Assembly: GCA_002327965.1 (NCBI GenBank)
Contig: DCVB01000028.1
Location: 1-10,421 of the forward strand
Length of the DNA stretch: 10,421 nucleotides
Origin: Candidatus Aminicenantes bacterium UBA2199
GTDB taxonomy: Bacteria > Acidobacteriota > Aminicenantia > UBA2199
Reading direction: 5' to 3'
Both the position numbers and the translations under genes were made by a program. Positions 1 to 6,343 of the stretch are shown in pieces. Every line of letters starts with the position of its first letter. Position 1 is the stretch's first letter. The notes beneath the pieces were generated by a model. That model saw nothing but the letters and a program-made list of their open reading frames with translations. It did not search any database and was not told where the DNA came from.

Positions 1-283
1 GCTGCATGTGGTCGAAGCGGCGCTCGAAGTCGAGCTGCAGCTCAACCTTGCCGCCGCCCGGGTCGCCGGCCAGAACGTGGACGACATCGTCGTTCTCGCT
101 TTCCAGGGCCATTAAGGGCAGGTTGTTGACGGTCCCGGCATCCTGCGGCTGGCCGCCCCCCTCGGGGCGGAATATCGTGCGCTCCAGCCGCACCCGCCAG
201 CGGCCGTCGCGGCATTCCCTGGCGCAGACCGTGGTGGCAAGCTCCCGGCAATAGGGGTCGCGGTCATAGACTGTATCGGTCAT
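1..283 (-). CDS. alaX: AlaX-like alanyl-tRNA editing protein (N-terminal part, cut by the window edge)
   Basis: The minus-strand reading frame from the ATG at 283 stays open to the window edge and gives 94 residues. It opens with a Tyr/Asp-rich stretch including DPY (9-11). It then has RTIFRPEGGGQPQDAG (35-50), the signature of the AlaX / AlaRS editing-domain superfamily, where the Gly-Gly-Gln-Pro turn lines the editing site. It ends at RRFDHMQ, just where the zinc-binding HxxxH motif of the family should follow, so the catalytic part lies outside the window. Family members hydrolyse mischarged Ser- or Gly-tRNA(Ala). The start is supported by a purine-rich AGG plus G8 stretch right before the ATG. 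AlaX versus a longer AlaX-DHHA1 fusion cannot be decided from this fragment. The gene is divergent from the thioredoxin-like gene. Confidence 0.85.
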   Translation of the reverse strand, partial: MTDTVYDRDPYCRELATTVCARECRDGRWRVRLERTIFRPEGGGQPQDAGTVNNLPLMALESENDDVVHVLAGDPGGGKVELQLDFERRFDHMQ

Positions 284-378
284 TCCCCCCCCTGGGCCCG
301 TTTTTTAGCGCCGTCCGGCGGATGATGATCTTCGTCTTTTTCATGGCATGGCTCCCGCTGGGGCTGATCGCGTCCTTC

Positions 379-407
379 ATTTTCATCCGCGCCGCTCTTT
401 TTGTCAA
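379..407 (-). promoter_or_regulatory. Candidate sigma-70 promoter for the alaX-like gene
   Basis: On the minus strand a perfect TTGACA (407-402) is followed after 17 bp by GAAAAT (384-379), which matches 4 of 6 positions of the -10 consensus. It would give a leader of about 90 nt before the ATG at 283. The -35 is convincing and the -10 is mediocre. Confidence 0.3.
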
Positions 408-427
408 TCGCGTCAACGCTTGACTTT

Positions 428-456
428 TTGACTTCCGCTCACCGATGTTCTAGAAT
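428..456 (+). promoter_or_regulatory. Strong sigma-70 promoter for the thioredoxin-like gene
   Basis: TTGACT (428-433), a 17-bp spacer and TAGAAT (451-456) match the -35/-10 consensus at 5 of 6 positions each. Transcription should start near 463, leaving a leader of about 20 nt that holds GGAGG (468-472) before the ATG at 482. Because the promoter lies inside the longer open frame that begins at 401, it rules out the upstream TTG start. Confidence 0.75.
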
Positions 457-481
457 TCGTTTGCCCTGGAGGTGTCGTCCC

Positions 482-994
482 ATGAATTCCAAAACGGTTA
501 TGGCGGACAGGAGATTCCTGTGGCTGCTGCTGGCCGCCGCGCTGGTGCTGTTGGCGGCGCTGCTGCCCGCCCAGGCCCGGCCCGCTTCACGCCCGGCAAT
601 CTACGACCCCGGCGCTGACGTCAAGGCGCAGATCTCCGCCGCAGTGAAGCGCGCCGGCGCCGAGGAGCGCAATATCCTGCTGATGTTCGGCGGCAACTGG
701 TGCCCCTGGTGCCATCGCCTGCATGAGCTGTTCGCGGCCGACGCTGCGATAAGGAAGGTCCTGAACGAGCGCTATTTCGTGCTGTTGGTCGATGTGGGCG
801 AAAAGCCGGGCCAGCCGCTCAACCAGGACCTGGTCGACCTTTACCGCGTCAAGGGTTTCGGCTACCCGGCACTGGCCGTCCTGGACAAGGGGGGCAAACT
901 GCTGTGCGCCCAATCCACCGGGGTGCTGGAAAAGGGCAAGGGGCACGACCCGGCCAAGATCCTGGCTTTCCTGACCCTGCAGATCGGCGAGTGA
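482..994 (+). CDS. Predicted exported thioredoxin-like protein (WCPWC)
   Basis: 170 aa. Residues 1-32 form a signal peptide or membrane anchor: basic start, a Leu/Ala-rich core at about 13-30, and an AQA/R cleavage-like site. The rest is a thioredoxin fold with GGNWCPWCHRLHE (70-82), whose redox pair is C74 and C77, and a cis-proline loop GYPAL with P129. The CPWC motif and the 'thioredoxin_7/DsbD C-terminal' look suggest a cell-envelope disulfide reductase or a protein-folding role; the exact substrate cannot be told. The start at 482 is fixed by the promoter at 428-456 and by GGAGG 9 nt upstream. A second gene follows within 40 nt (or overlaps by GTGA, if that gene starts at 991), so the two are probably co-transcribed. 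Confidence 0.82.
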   Translation: MNSKTVMADRRFLWLLLAAALVLLAALLPAQARPASRPAIYDPGADVKAQISAAVKRAGAEERNILLMFGGNWCPWCHRLHELFAADAAIRKVLNERYFVLLVDVGEKPGQPLNQDLVDLYRVKGFGYPALAVLDKGGKLLCAQSTGVLEKGKGHDPAKILAFLTLQIGE

Positions 995-1029
995 CGCCAC
1001 CCGCATGCCTGGCCGCCGTGCCTGACCCG

Positions 1030-2169
1030 ATGTTCGCCTACCAGGAGGACGGCCGCTATTTCGCCCATGTGGCCCGCGGCCTGGAGGAGCCGGCAAAAGC
1101 CGAACTGGAGGAACTGGGGGCCCGCGACGTCGAGATCGCGGACAGCGGCATCCATTTCCGCCACGATGCCGCCGGCTTATACCGCGTCAACTACGGTTCG
1201 CGCCTGGTGTCGCGGGTGCTGGCGCCGCTGGCCTCCTTTTCCTGCTTTTCCGAGCAGGCGCTCTACGACGCCGCCCGCGCCGTCCCCTGGGAGGATCTCC
1301 TCTCCCTGGAGAGGACTTTCGCCGTCTTCGCCAACGTCAGGGAGAGCCGCATCACCCATTCGCAGTTCGCCGCCCTGCGCGTCAAGGATGCGATCGCCGA
1401 CCGCTTCCGCGACCGCTGCGGCCGCCGCCCCGATGTGGACCCCGAGAGTCCCGACGTTTGGATCCACCTCAGCATCCGCAGCGACCGGGCGGTCGTCAGC
1501 CTGGATACATCCAACGGCTCGCTGCACCGCCGCGGCTACCGCAAGCAGACGGTGGCGGCGCCGCTGCAGGAAACCCTGGCCGCCGCCCTGGTGCGCCTGA
1601 GCGGCTGGCAGGGGGAACGGCCGCTGGTCGATCCCATGTGCGGATCGGGGACCATCCTTGCCGAGGCCTATATGCAATACTGCCGCATTCCGCCCGCCTT
1701 CAAAAGGGAGCGCTTCGGCTTCGAGGTCATGCCCGGTTTCGACGCCCGGGCCTGGGAGGAGGTGCGCCGCGAGTACGACGCGGCGCGCCGCGCGCTGCCC
1801 GAGGGGCTGATCCGCGGCAGCGACCTCGACCGCCGCTCCGTCGCCGCCGCCCGCGAAAACCTGCGCGAGATCCCCGGCACGCGCGGCGTGGCCGTGGAGC
1901 GCAAGGATTTCCGCGATCTGCCGGGGATCCCCGGCGCCACCATCGTCTGCAACCCGCCCTATGGCGTCCGTGTCGGCGAGGCACGGGATGCGCGCCGGCT
2001 CTACGGGGAGTTCGGCGATTTTCTCAAGCAACGCTGTCCGGGCTCGACCGCGTACGTCCTCTGCAACAGCCAGGAGCTGGCCAAGGCCGTCGGCTTGAAG
2101 CCCTCGCGGCGCTTCGTCCTGTTCAACGGCCCGCTGGAGTGCCGCCTGCTGAAGATCGAGATCTTCTAA
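1030..2169 (+). CDS. rlmL: THUMP-domain class I RNA methyltransferase, RlmL/YpsC type (23S rRNA m2G)
   Basis: 379 aa, the usual length of the stand-alone RlmL N-half/YpsC family. Order: a short N-terminal ferredoxin-like region (GRYFAHVARGLEE, 8-20), a THUMP region (about 50-160), then a Rossmann SAM-dependent methyltransferase. The SAM loop is DPMCGSGT (201-208), the acidic site binding the SAM ribose is GSDLD (263-267), and the catalytic NPPYG (308-312) is the N2-guanine methyltransferase motif IV. The family makes m2G in 23S rRNA (G2445 in E. coli). MFAYQ at 1030 is a typical family start. A GTG at 991 overlapping the previous stop (GTGA) and a GTG at 1018 are alternatives; none of the three has a clear SD. 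It converges on the HicB-like gene with a 21-nt gap and no visible terminator. Confidence 0.88.
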   Translation: MFAYQEDGRYFAHVARGLEEPAKAELEELGARDVEIADSGIHFRHDAAGLYRVNYGSRLVSRVLAPLASFSCFSEQALYDAARAVPWEDLLSLERTFAVFANVRESRITHSQFAALRVKDAIADRFRDRCGRRPDVDPESPDVWIHLSIRSDRAVVSLDTSNGSLHRRGYRKQTVAAPLQETLAAALVRLSGWQGERPLVDPMCGSGTILAEAYMQYCRIPPAFKRERFGFEVMPGFDARAWEEVRREYDAARRALPEGLIRGSDLDRRSVAAARENLREIPGTRGVAVERKDFRDLPGIPGATIVCNPPYGVRVGEARDARRLYGEFGDFLKQRCPGSTAYVLCNSQELAKAVGLKPSRRFVLFNGPLECRLLKIEIF

Positions 2170-2190
2170 TTTTGGAATCGCGCCGTCGGA

Positions 2191-2433
2191 TCAAAACGGC
2201 AGCTTCCGGGATGTGCGCGGCAGGGACTTGGGGCCTGGGCGCGCCGGGTTCCGTTTTCGCGCGGCGGCGATGGACCGCCGCTTTTTTTCGCCGCGCAGAT
2301 GCGATTCCAGCGCTTCCTTCAGCAGGGCTTCCGCTTCGGCGGCAGTGTCGCCATGGGCGATAAGGCCGGTCTTGGGGCAGCGCGCCGCGAAACGACCCGC
2401 TTCCGGGCGGATGGTGTAGGGGAAACTTTTCAT
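2191..2433 (-). CDS. HicB-like small protein without an adjacent HicA
   Basis: 80 aa. Residues 1-46 follow the HicB partial RNase-H-like fold: YTIRPEAGRFAARCP (6-20), then IAHGDTAAEAEALLKEAL (25-42), i.e. strand-strand-GDT-helix as in HicB antitoxins and related solo proteins. The last 34 residues are very basic (about 12 Arg/Lys) with several prolines, and replace the ribbon-helix-helix or HTH DNA-binding domain of classical HicB. It starts 7 nt after the VWA gene stop with no good SD, so it probably depends on readthrough coupling and is the last gene of the Bat-type operon. No HicA (short dsRBD-like toxin) is encoded on either side. It may be a solo HicB-fold protein rather than an antitoxin. 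Confidence 0.6.
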   Translation of the reverse strand: MKSFPYTIRPEAGRFAARCPKTGLIAHGDTAAEAEALLKEALESHLRGEKKRRSIAAARKRNPARPGPKSLPRTSRKLPF

Positions 2434-2440
2434 TTGCAGT

Positions 2441-3463
2441 TCACGGCAGGGTGCGCAGGAAGGAGCGGCGGGCGGTCTCGACCAGGAAGAGGAGCAACAG
2501 GCCCAGGGCGATGAACCAGGGGAACAGCTCGGTCGCCTCGTAATAGCTCCGGCTCTGGATGCTCGTTTTTTCCCAGCGGTCGATCTCGGCGAAGATGCTC
2601 TGCAGCGAGTCGCGGTCCGTGGCGCGAAAATAGAGGCCGCCCGTGGTCCTGGCGATCTCGCGTAGCAGCGGCTCGTCGATCTCCACGTTGACCATGACGT
2701 GCCGCCGCCGACCGAAGGAGTCGATGACCGGGTAGGGCGCCTCGCCGCGGGTGCCGACGCCGATGGTGTAGACCTTGACGTTGTAGTCGCGGGCCATCTT
2801 GGCCGCGTCGCGCGGGTCGATCTCGCCGCGGTTGTTGACGCCGTCGGTGAGCAGGATGACGATCCGGGTCTTGGCCGCCGAGTGGCGCACGCGGTTCACC
2901 GAGGCGGCCAGGGCCATGCCGATGGCGGTGCCGTCCTCCAGTTCCCCGAGCTCGGTGTCCCGCAGGGTGAACTTCAGGATGTCGTAGTCCACGGTCAGCG
3001 GGCACTTGGTGGAGGAGGTGGCGGCGAAGACGACCAGCCCCAGGCGGTCGTCACGGCGCTTGGCGATGAAGGAGGCGATGACCTCCTTGGCCACTTCCAG
3101 CCGGTTCCTGGGCTTGAAGTCGACGGCGGCCATGGAGCCCGAGATGTCCAGGGTCAGGAGGATGTCCAGCCCGCGCTGTTCCTCGACCCGGTAGCTGTTG
3201 AGTTGCTGCGGCCGGGCCAGGGCCAGGATGAAAAGGAAGAGGGCCGCGGCCTTGAGGAAATCCAGATGGCGGACCAGGACATCTTTCACACCGGGAGCCG
3301 GGGCGGATGACCCCGTCATTTCGGCGGCGGGCCCGGGGAGCAGCGCGCGCGCCGGGAACCAAACGTGGCGCTGGCCGCGCCGCAGCAGGAAGCGACGCCA
3401 TCCGGCCAGCAGCGGCAGCAGCAGCAGGAGCAGCAGGTAGGTTTTAGCGGCCAGCCTGAGCAT
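2441..3463 (-). CDS. batA: BatA/BatB-like VWA-domain inner-membrane protein
   Basis: 340 aa. Two N-terminal membrane helices (about 4-20 and 68-84), a von Willebrand A domain (about 97-295) and one C-terminal membrane helix (about 314-330): the BatA/BatB architecture. The metal site (MIDAS) is complete: DISGS (D106, S108, S110), T179 in DGTA and D207 in LTDG. Bat proteins are linked to stress or oxygen tolerance in Bacteroides, Francisella and Leptospira, and usually pair with a MoxR AAA+ ATPase. The start at 3463 (MLRLAAK) is chosen over an in-frame ATG at 3511 because AGGAGG lies 7 nt before it. It overlaps the end of the BatD-like gene by 20 nt. Only one VWA copy is present, so BatA versus BatB cannot be separated. 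Confidence 0.85.
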   Translation of the reverse strand: MLRLAAKTYLLLLLLLPLLAGWRRFLLRRGQRHVWFPARALLPGPAAEMTGSSAPAPGVKDVLVRHLDFLKAAALFLFILALARPQQLNSYRVEEQRGLDILLTLDISGSMAAVDFKPRNRLEVAKEVIASFIAKRRDDRLGLVVFAATSSTKCPLTVDYDILKFTLRDTELGELEDGTAIGMALAASVNRVRHSAAKTRIVILLTDGVNNRGEIDPRDAAKMARDYNVKVYTIGVGTRGEAPYPVIDSFGRRRHVMVNVEIDEPLLREIARTTGGLYFRATDRDSLQSIFAEIDRWEKTSIQSRSYYEATELFPWFIALGLLLLFLVETARRSFLRTLP

Positions 3464-4379
3464 GGTCGGCCTCCTGGGCCTGCTGCCGGAGCGCGCGCTG
3501 GCCGGCGACAATGGCGTCCAGCATGGGCCACAGCGTCGCCAATTCCCCGGCCTTCGGCACCCGTCGCGCGAATTTCACCAGGTCGGCCAGGGTGAGCACG
3601 ATCTCCAGCCCGGAGACGATCGTTGCTTCGGCCTCTTTCTCCCTGAGCAGTGGCACGGTCTCGGCCGTGGTGCATTCCTCGGCATGGAAGCCATAGGATC
3701 GCTGGATGAAGCGCTTGAGCATGGCGCTCAGGGCAATGAAAAAAGCCCTGTATTCGCCGCGTTGCAGCAGCCCGGACTGCTTCAGCTGCAGCAGGTTCGC
3801 CTCGAGCTCGACGTCGGGAGGCGGCGGCGGGGCCACGGCGAGAGCGCGCCGCCCTTGCGCCCGCCTGCGCAGGTACAGGATCAGCGCCGTCAGCAGGAGG
3901 AGCAGCAGCAGGGCCGCGGCATAGGGGAGCAAATGGCGGGGATCCCCCCCCAGGGGCAACGGCTCCTTCAGCGGCTTGATGTCCCTGTCGCTCTCTTGCA
4001 GCAGCGAGCGCACGCGTATGGCCAGCCGGCCGGTCTGCGCTTCGCCGCCGTCCTGCCCGGGGAGCAGCCTGACCGGGAACGGGCCGACTTCGAAATCACC
4101 GGTTTGGAAGAAAGCGATGGTGATGATCTCCTCAAGAGTGCCGCCGGCATCCGTGAGCACCGGAGGCAGGGCATGGCGCGCGATGATCTCAAAGGCCCCG
4201 GGCGTCACCTGCACCCGCATGGCGTTGATCCCGGCGTCGACGCGCGCCAACACTCGCAGCTCGACGCGTTCGCCGACGGTCACCGTCGCGGCCGAGGCCG
4301 ACATGGTTACCTGGGCGGCGCGGGACGGTGCGGTCAGCAACAGCAAGAGAAGGAGCAGGGCGGCGGTGCGGTGCTTCAT
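3444..4379 (-). CDS. BatD/DUF4381-like membrane protein
   Basis: 311 aa. A signal peptide (1-21, nine consecutive Leu) is followed by an exported region of about 125 residues with beta-sandwich character (VTVGERVELRVLARVD, 33-48; TGDFEVGPFPVRL, 93-105) that resembles the BatD N-terminal repeat. One membrane helix (about 152-170) and an RRR stop-transfer follow, then a Pro run (184-188). The cytosolic domain carries GEYRAFFIALSAMLKRFI (208-225), ECTTAET (235-241) and LADLVKFA (264-271), typical of DUF4381/BatD tails. It likely bridges the periplasm and the VWA partner in a Bat complex. ATG overlaps the DUF58 stop as ATGA (4379-4376), with no SD of its own, so translation is coupled. It is shorter than classical BatD, having a single exported domain. 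Confidence 0.72.
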   Translation of the reverse strand: MKHRTAALLLLLLLLTAPSRAAQVTMSASAATVTVGERVELRVLARVDAGINAMRVQVTPGAFEIIARHALPPVLTDAGGTLEEIITIAFFQTGDFEVGPFPVRLLPGQDGGEAQTGRLAIRVRSLLQESDRDIKPLKEPLPLGGDPRHLLPYAAALLLLLLLTALILYLRRRAQGRRALAVAPPPPPDVELEANLLQLKQSGLLQRGEYRAFFIALSAMLKRFIQRSYGFHAEECTTAETVPLLREKEAEATIVSGLEIVLTLADLVKFARRVPKAGELATLWPMLDAIVAGQRALRQQAQEADHAQAGR

Positions 4380-5257
4380 CGGGCGTATTTCTTGCGGCGC
4401 TTGAGGAACAGGTCGAAAAGGGGTTTCTCGTAATCCTGGTCGGCGCGGATGGCCAGGGAGTCGATGCCGTGCTTGCGCAGAAACTCCTGCCGCAGCCGGA
4501 TCTGCTCGCGGTGGCGGCGCAGGAACTCGCCGAGCAGGGCCGGGCGGTTGAAATCGGCGCTGAAATCGTCGTGGCTTTCCAGGTCCCTGAGGAAAAAATA
4601 GCCGGCAGCGGGGGGCATCCCCTCAATGCGGTCGGCGATGGTGACGACGATCAGGTCGTGCTTGCGGCTGGCGATCTTCAGCGCCGTCTCGTAGCCGGTG
4701 TCCAGGAAATCGGAGATCAGGAAGACGACGGCCTTTTTCTTGATCAGCGACGTCAGGTAGGCCAGGGCGCAGTGGATCGAGGTGCCGCGGCCCTGGGGCT
4801 GGAACTCGATGATGTCGCGGATCAGGCGCAGCAGGTGGGTGCGGCCTTTCTGGGGCGGCGTGTATTGCTCGATGCGGTCGCTGAAGAGCAGCAGCCCCAC
4901 CTTGTCGTTGTTGAGCATGGCCGTGAAGGCGATCAACGCCGACAGTTCGGCGGCGACCTCCTTCTTGCTCCGGGCGCCGGAGGCGAAGCGCAGCGAGGCC
5001 GAGAGGTCGAGTGCCAGGATGATGGTCAGTTCGCGCTCCTCGACGAACTGCTTCACGTAGAGGCGCCCGAGGCGCGACGAGACGTTCCAGTCGATGAAAC
5101 GCGAATCGTCGCCCGCCTGGTACTCGCGCACCTGGGAAAACTCCATGCCCCGCCCCTTGAAGGCCGAGTGGTACTCGCCGGCGAAGATGTCGCGTGCCGC
5201 CTTGCGCGAGAGGATCTCGATGCGCTTGATCTTTCTGAACAGCTCTTCGGCGGTCAT
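4376..5257 (-). CDS. DUF58 family protein (Bat operon, VWA-like)
   Basis: 293 aa, the normal length for short DUF58 proteins. The family signature GRGMEFSQVREYQAGDD (35-51) followed by RFIDWNVSSR (53-62) is complete. After it comes a VWA-like core with a metal-site-type LDLSAS (83-88: D84, S86, S88) and SDRIEQY. No membrane segment is seen, so it is cytosolic. DUF58 genes sit between moxR and batA in most Bat operons and are thought to help assemble the MoxR-VWA machinery; the biochemical role is unproven. Neighbours here are an unknown 90-aa gene 28 nt upstream and the BatD-like gene overlapping by 4 nt downstream. The SD before the ATG at 5257 is weak. Confidence 0.88.
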   Translation of the reverse strand: MTAEELFRKIKRIEILSRKAARDIFAGEYHSAFKGRGMEFSQVREYQAGDDSRFIDWNVSSRLGRLYVKQFVEERELTIILALDLSASLRFASGARSKKEVAAELSALIAFTAMLNNDKVGLLLFSDRIEQYTPPQKGRTHLLRLIRDIIEFQPQGRGTSIHCALAYLTSLIKKKAVVFLISDFLDTGYETALKIASRKHDLIVVTIADRIEGMPPAAGYFFLRDLESHDDFSADFNRPALLGEFLRRHREQIRLRQEFLRKHGIDSLAIRADQDYEKPLFDLFLKRRKKYAR

Positions 5258-5285
5258 GGGTCCGGCGAGCGGCGCGCCGACTCCG

Positions 5286-5558
5286 TCACATCGACTCGAT
5301 GGTGATGCGGCCGCCGTAGCTGATCTTGAAATTGGTGGGGTAGCCCAGCTTCATGTTCCAGACCTTGGGCAGGTTTTCGGCCATCTGCACGAAGGTGGTC
5401 TTCAGCTCCACGGGGATCTTGGCGATCAGTTCGACGCCCTCGACGTTGGCGTAGTTCAGCTTGATGTTCTTGTCGCGGCAGTAGAACTCCAGGCTGTAGT
5501 TCCCCGCCGACGTGTTCTGGATATAGATCATGGAAACGTCGAACACCTTCTCGTCCAT
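5286..5558 (-). CDS. Unknown 90-aa protein, first gene of the Bat-type operon
   Basis: I do not recognise this protein. It has 90 residues, no signal peptide, no membrane helix, one cysteine (C27), and many alternating hydrophobic/polar stretches (FDVSMIYIQ 6-14, SLEFYCRD 22-29, NFKISYGGRITIES 76-89), so a small soluble beta-rich fold is likely. Unlike its neighbours it is not Arg/Ala-rich (many Lys, Asn, Ile, Tyr), which suggests a conserved real protein. The start has GGAGG 7 nt upstream, and a good promoter lies about 40 nt upstream. It occupies the place where moxR is usually found, though it is far too small to be an AAA+ ATPase. A role linked to the Bat proteins is inferred only from position. 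Confidence 0.72.
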   Translation of the reverse strand: MDEKVFDVSMIYIQNTSAGNYSLEFYCRDKNIKLNYANVEGVELIAKIPVELKTTFVQMAENLPKVWNMKLGYPTNFKISYGGRITIESM

Positions 5559-5599
5559 CGTGGGCCTCCAGGTCAGGATTCTAAGCCGATCCGAGGTTC

Positions 5600-5627
5600 A
5601 TTGTAGCAAAAAAACGTTCCCGGGCAA
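5600..5627 (-). promoter_or_regulatory. Sigma-70 promoter for the Bat-type operon
   Basis: Reading the minus strand, TTGCCC (5627-5622), a 16-bp spacer containing a run of seven T, and TACAAT (5605-5600). TACAAT matches the -10 consensus at 5 of 6 positions and TTGCCC the -35 at 4 of 6. The start would be near 5593, about 35 nt before the ATG at 5558. This separates the Bat operon from the ferritin gene upstream. Confidence 0.55.
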
Positions 5628-5633
5628 AGCTCG

Positions 5634-5649
5634 GCCCTCCATTGAGGGC
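5634..5649 (-). terminator. Small hairpin after the ferritin gene (weak terminator or operator)
   Basis: A perfect inverted repeat, GCCCTC / GAGGGC with a 4-nt loop, lies 48 nt after the ferritin stop and just upstream of the -35 box of the Bat promoter. A run of seven T follows only about 17 nt later (5617-5610), too far for a classical intrinsic terminator. It could be a weak ferritin terminator or a binding site for a regulator of the Bat promoter. Confidence 0.3.
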
Positions 5650-5696
5650 ACGACGAATCATTGACGCTGCGGATCTTGCGGGCACATCGGGGATTG

Positions 5697-6191
5697 TCAG
5701 TCGGCCTTCCGCTCCCCCAGTTCGCGGTTGATCATCCACAGCCCCTGGGTGCTGTCCTGGATCTGGGACAGCTGGTGGACGATCCCGGCGGCGGTGGCCT
5801 CTTCCTCCACCTGCTCCTTGATGAACCACTGCAGCATGATCTGCATGGGGTAGCAGCTTTCGGCCAGGGCCAGGCGATAGAGGGCGTTGATACGGCCGCT
5901 GATGTACTGCTCGTGCCGGTGGGCGGCCGTGAAGGCGGCCAGCGGCGACTTCCACGTCCTTTCCGGCTCCTTGACGGCCAGCAGCGTGACCCGTCCCTCC
6001 ATCTCATTCAGAAAATCGAAAAATTTCATGGCGTGCGACATTTCTTCCCTGGCTTGGGCTTTCATCCAGGCGGCGAAACCGTCCAGGTTCAGCGTGAGAA
6101 AGTACGTCGACATGGACAGGTAGAGGTAAGCGGAGAAAATCTCTTCGTTGATCTGCTTGTTCAGGGCCGCTTCCAGTTTTTTGCTAATCAT
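5697..6191 (-). CDS. ftnA: Bacterial non-haem ferritin
   Basis: 164 aa, the standard length. A four-helix bundle with the full ferroxidase set, at the same numbers as in E. coli FtnA: E17, E50, H53 (EEMSH), E94 (HRHEQ), Q127 and E130 (EQVEEE), plus Y24. It oxidises Fe(II) and stores iron as a 24-subunit cytosolic shell. The start is M at 6191 (MISKKLEAAL) because GGAGG sits 5 nt before it and because ferritins begin this way; an open frame to 6278 adds 29 residues unlike the family. It is monocistronic or at most loosely linked: the next gene downstream has its own promoter, and the next upstream gene is divergent. Its neighbour, the stress-linked Bat cluster, fits an oxidative-stress context, but that is only inference. 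Confidence 0.95.
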   Translation of the reverse strand: MISKKLEAALNKQINEEIFSAYLYLSMSTYFLTLNLDGFAAWMKAQAREEMSHAMKFFDFLNEMEGRVTLLAVKEPERTWKSPLAAFTAAHRHEQYISGRINALYRLALAESCYPMQIMLQWFIKEQVEEEATAAGIVHQLSQIQDSTQGLWMINRELGERKAD

Positions 6192-6210
6192 GTCAACCTC
6201 CGTTGCCGCA

Positions 6211-6241
6211 AATATATCATGAACGATAATGGATTGCCATT
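6211..6241 (-). promoter_or_regulatory. Candidate ferritin promoter with an inverted repeat over the -35 region
   Basis: On the minus strand an extended -10, TGATATATT (6219-6211), lies 19 nt before the ferritin ATG. The -35 position (6239-6234, TGGCAA) is poor, as is usual with extended -10 promoters. An inverted repeat AATGG-N4-CCATT (6228-6241) overlaps this -35 region and is adjoined by GATAATGG, which looks like half of a Fur box but matches the full 19-bp Fur consensus at only about 10 positions. A repressor site, iron- or redox-responsive, is plausible but unproven. Confidence 0.35.
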
Positions 6242-6279
6242 GCCGCGCCGCCTCAGGAATTCCCTGATGGCCGGGCACA

Positions 6280-6308
6280 TTGCTTTTTCGCCGTCGATTG
6301 CGTATACA
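6280..6308 (+). promoter_or_regulatory. Weak candidate promoter for the GspE-like gene
   Basis: TTGCTT (6280-6285), 17-bp spacer, TATACA (6303-6308). Matches are 3 of 6 and 4 of 6, so this is only suggestive. If it is used, transcription begins near 6315 and the ATG at 6308 cannot be the start codon, which favours 6332 or 6344. Confidence 0.22.
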
Positions 6309-6343
6309 TGGAAAAAGGAAAGCACGCGGGGATGGAAGCGGAC

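Noticed and set aside
260..384. Minus-strand 40-codon ORF (starts MKMKDA) overlapping the alaX start in another frame.
   Set aside because: Low-complexity, Lys/Arg-rich, no SD, and overlaps the start of the clearly real alaX-like gene.
322..423. Plus-strand 33-codon ORF encoding a very hydrophobic peptide (starts MMIFVFF).
   Set aside because: No SD (the sequence before it is CCGGCGG directly adjacent), and it overlaps the divergent promoter candidates. Its end touches the promoter of the thioredoxin-like gene. Chance is likely.
401..481. N-terminal extension of the thioredoxin-like protein from a TTG at 401.
   Set aside because: The strong promoter at 428-456 and the SD at 468-472 lie inside it, and it would put 27 residues before the signal peptide.
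2182..2200. GCCGT...ACGGC repeat between the convergent methyltransferase and HicB-like genes as a bidirectional terminator.
   Set aside because: Only 5 bp with a 9-nt loop and no T-run on either side.
3411..3437. CAG/CTG-rich low-complexity tracts, also near 3890-3913, 4335-4360 and 8277-8292.
   Set aside because: They encode poly-leucine membrane or signal segments (Leu codon CTG on the minus strand) of four membrane proteins. They are not dispersed DNA repeats.
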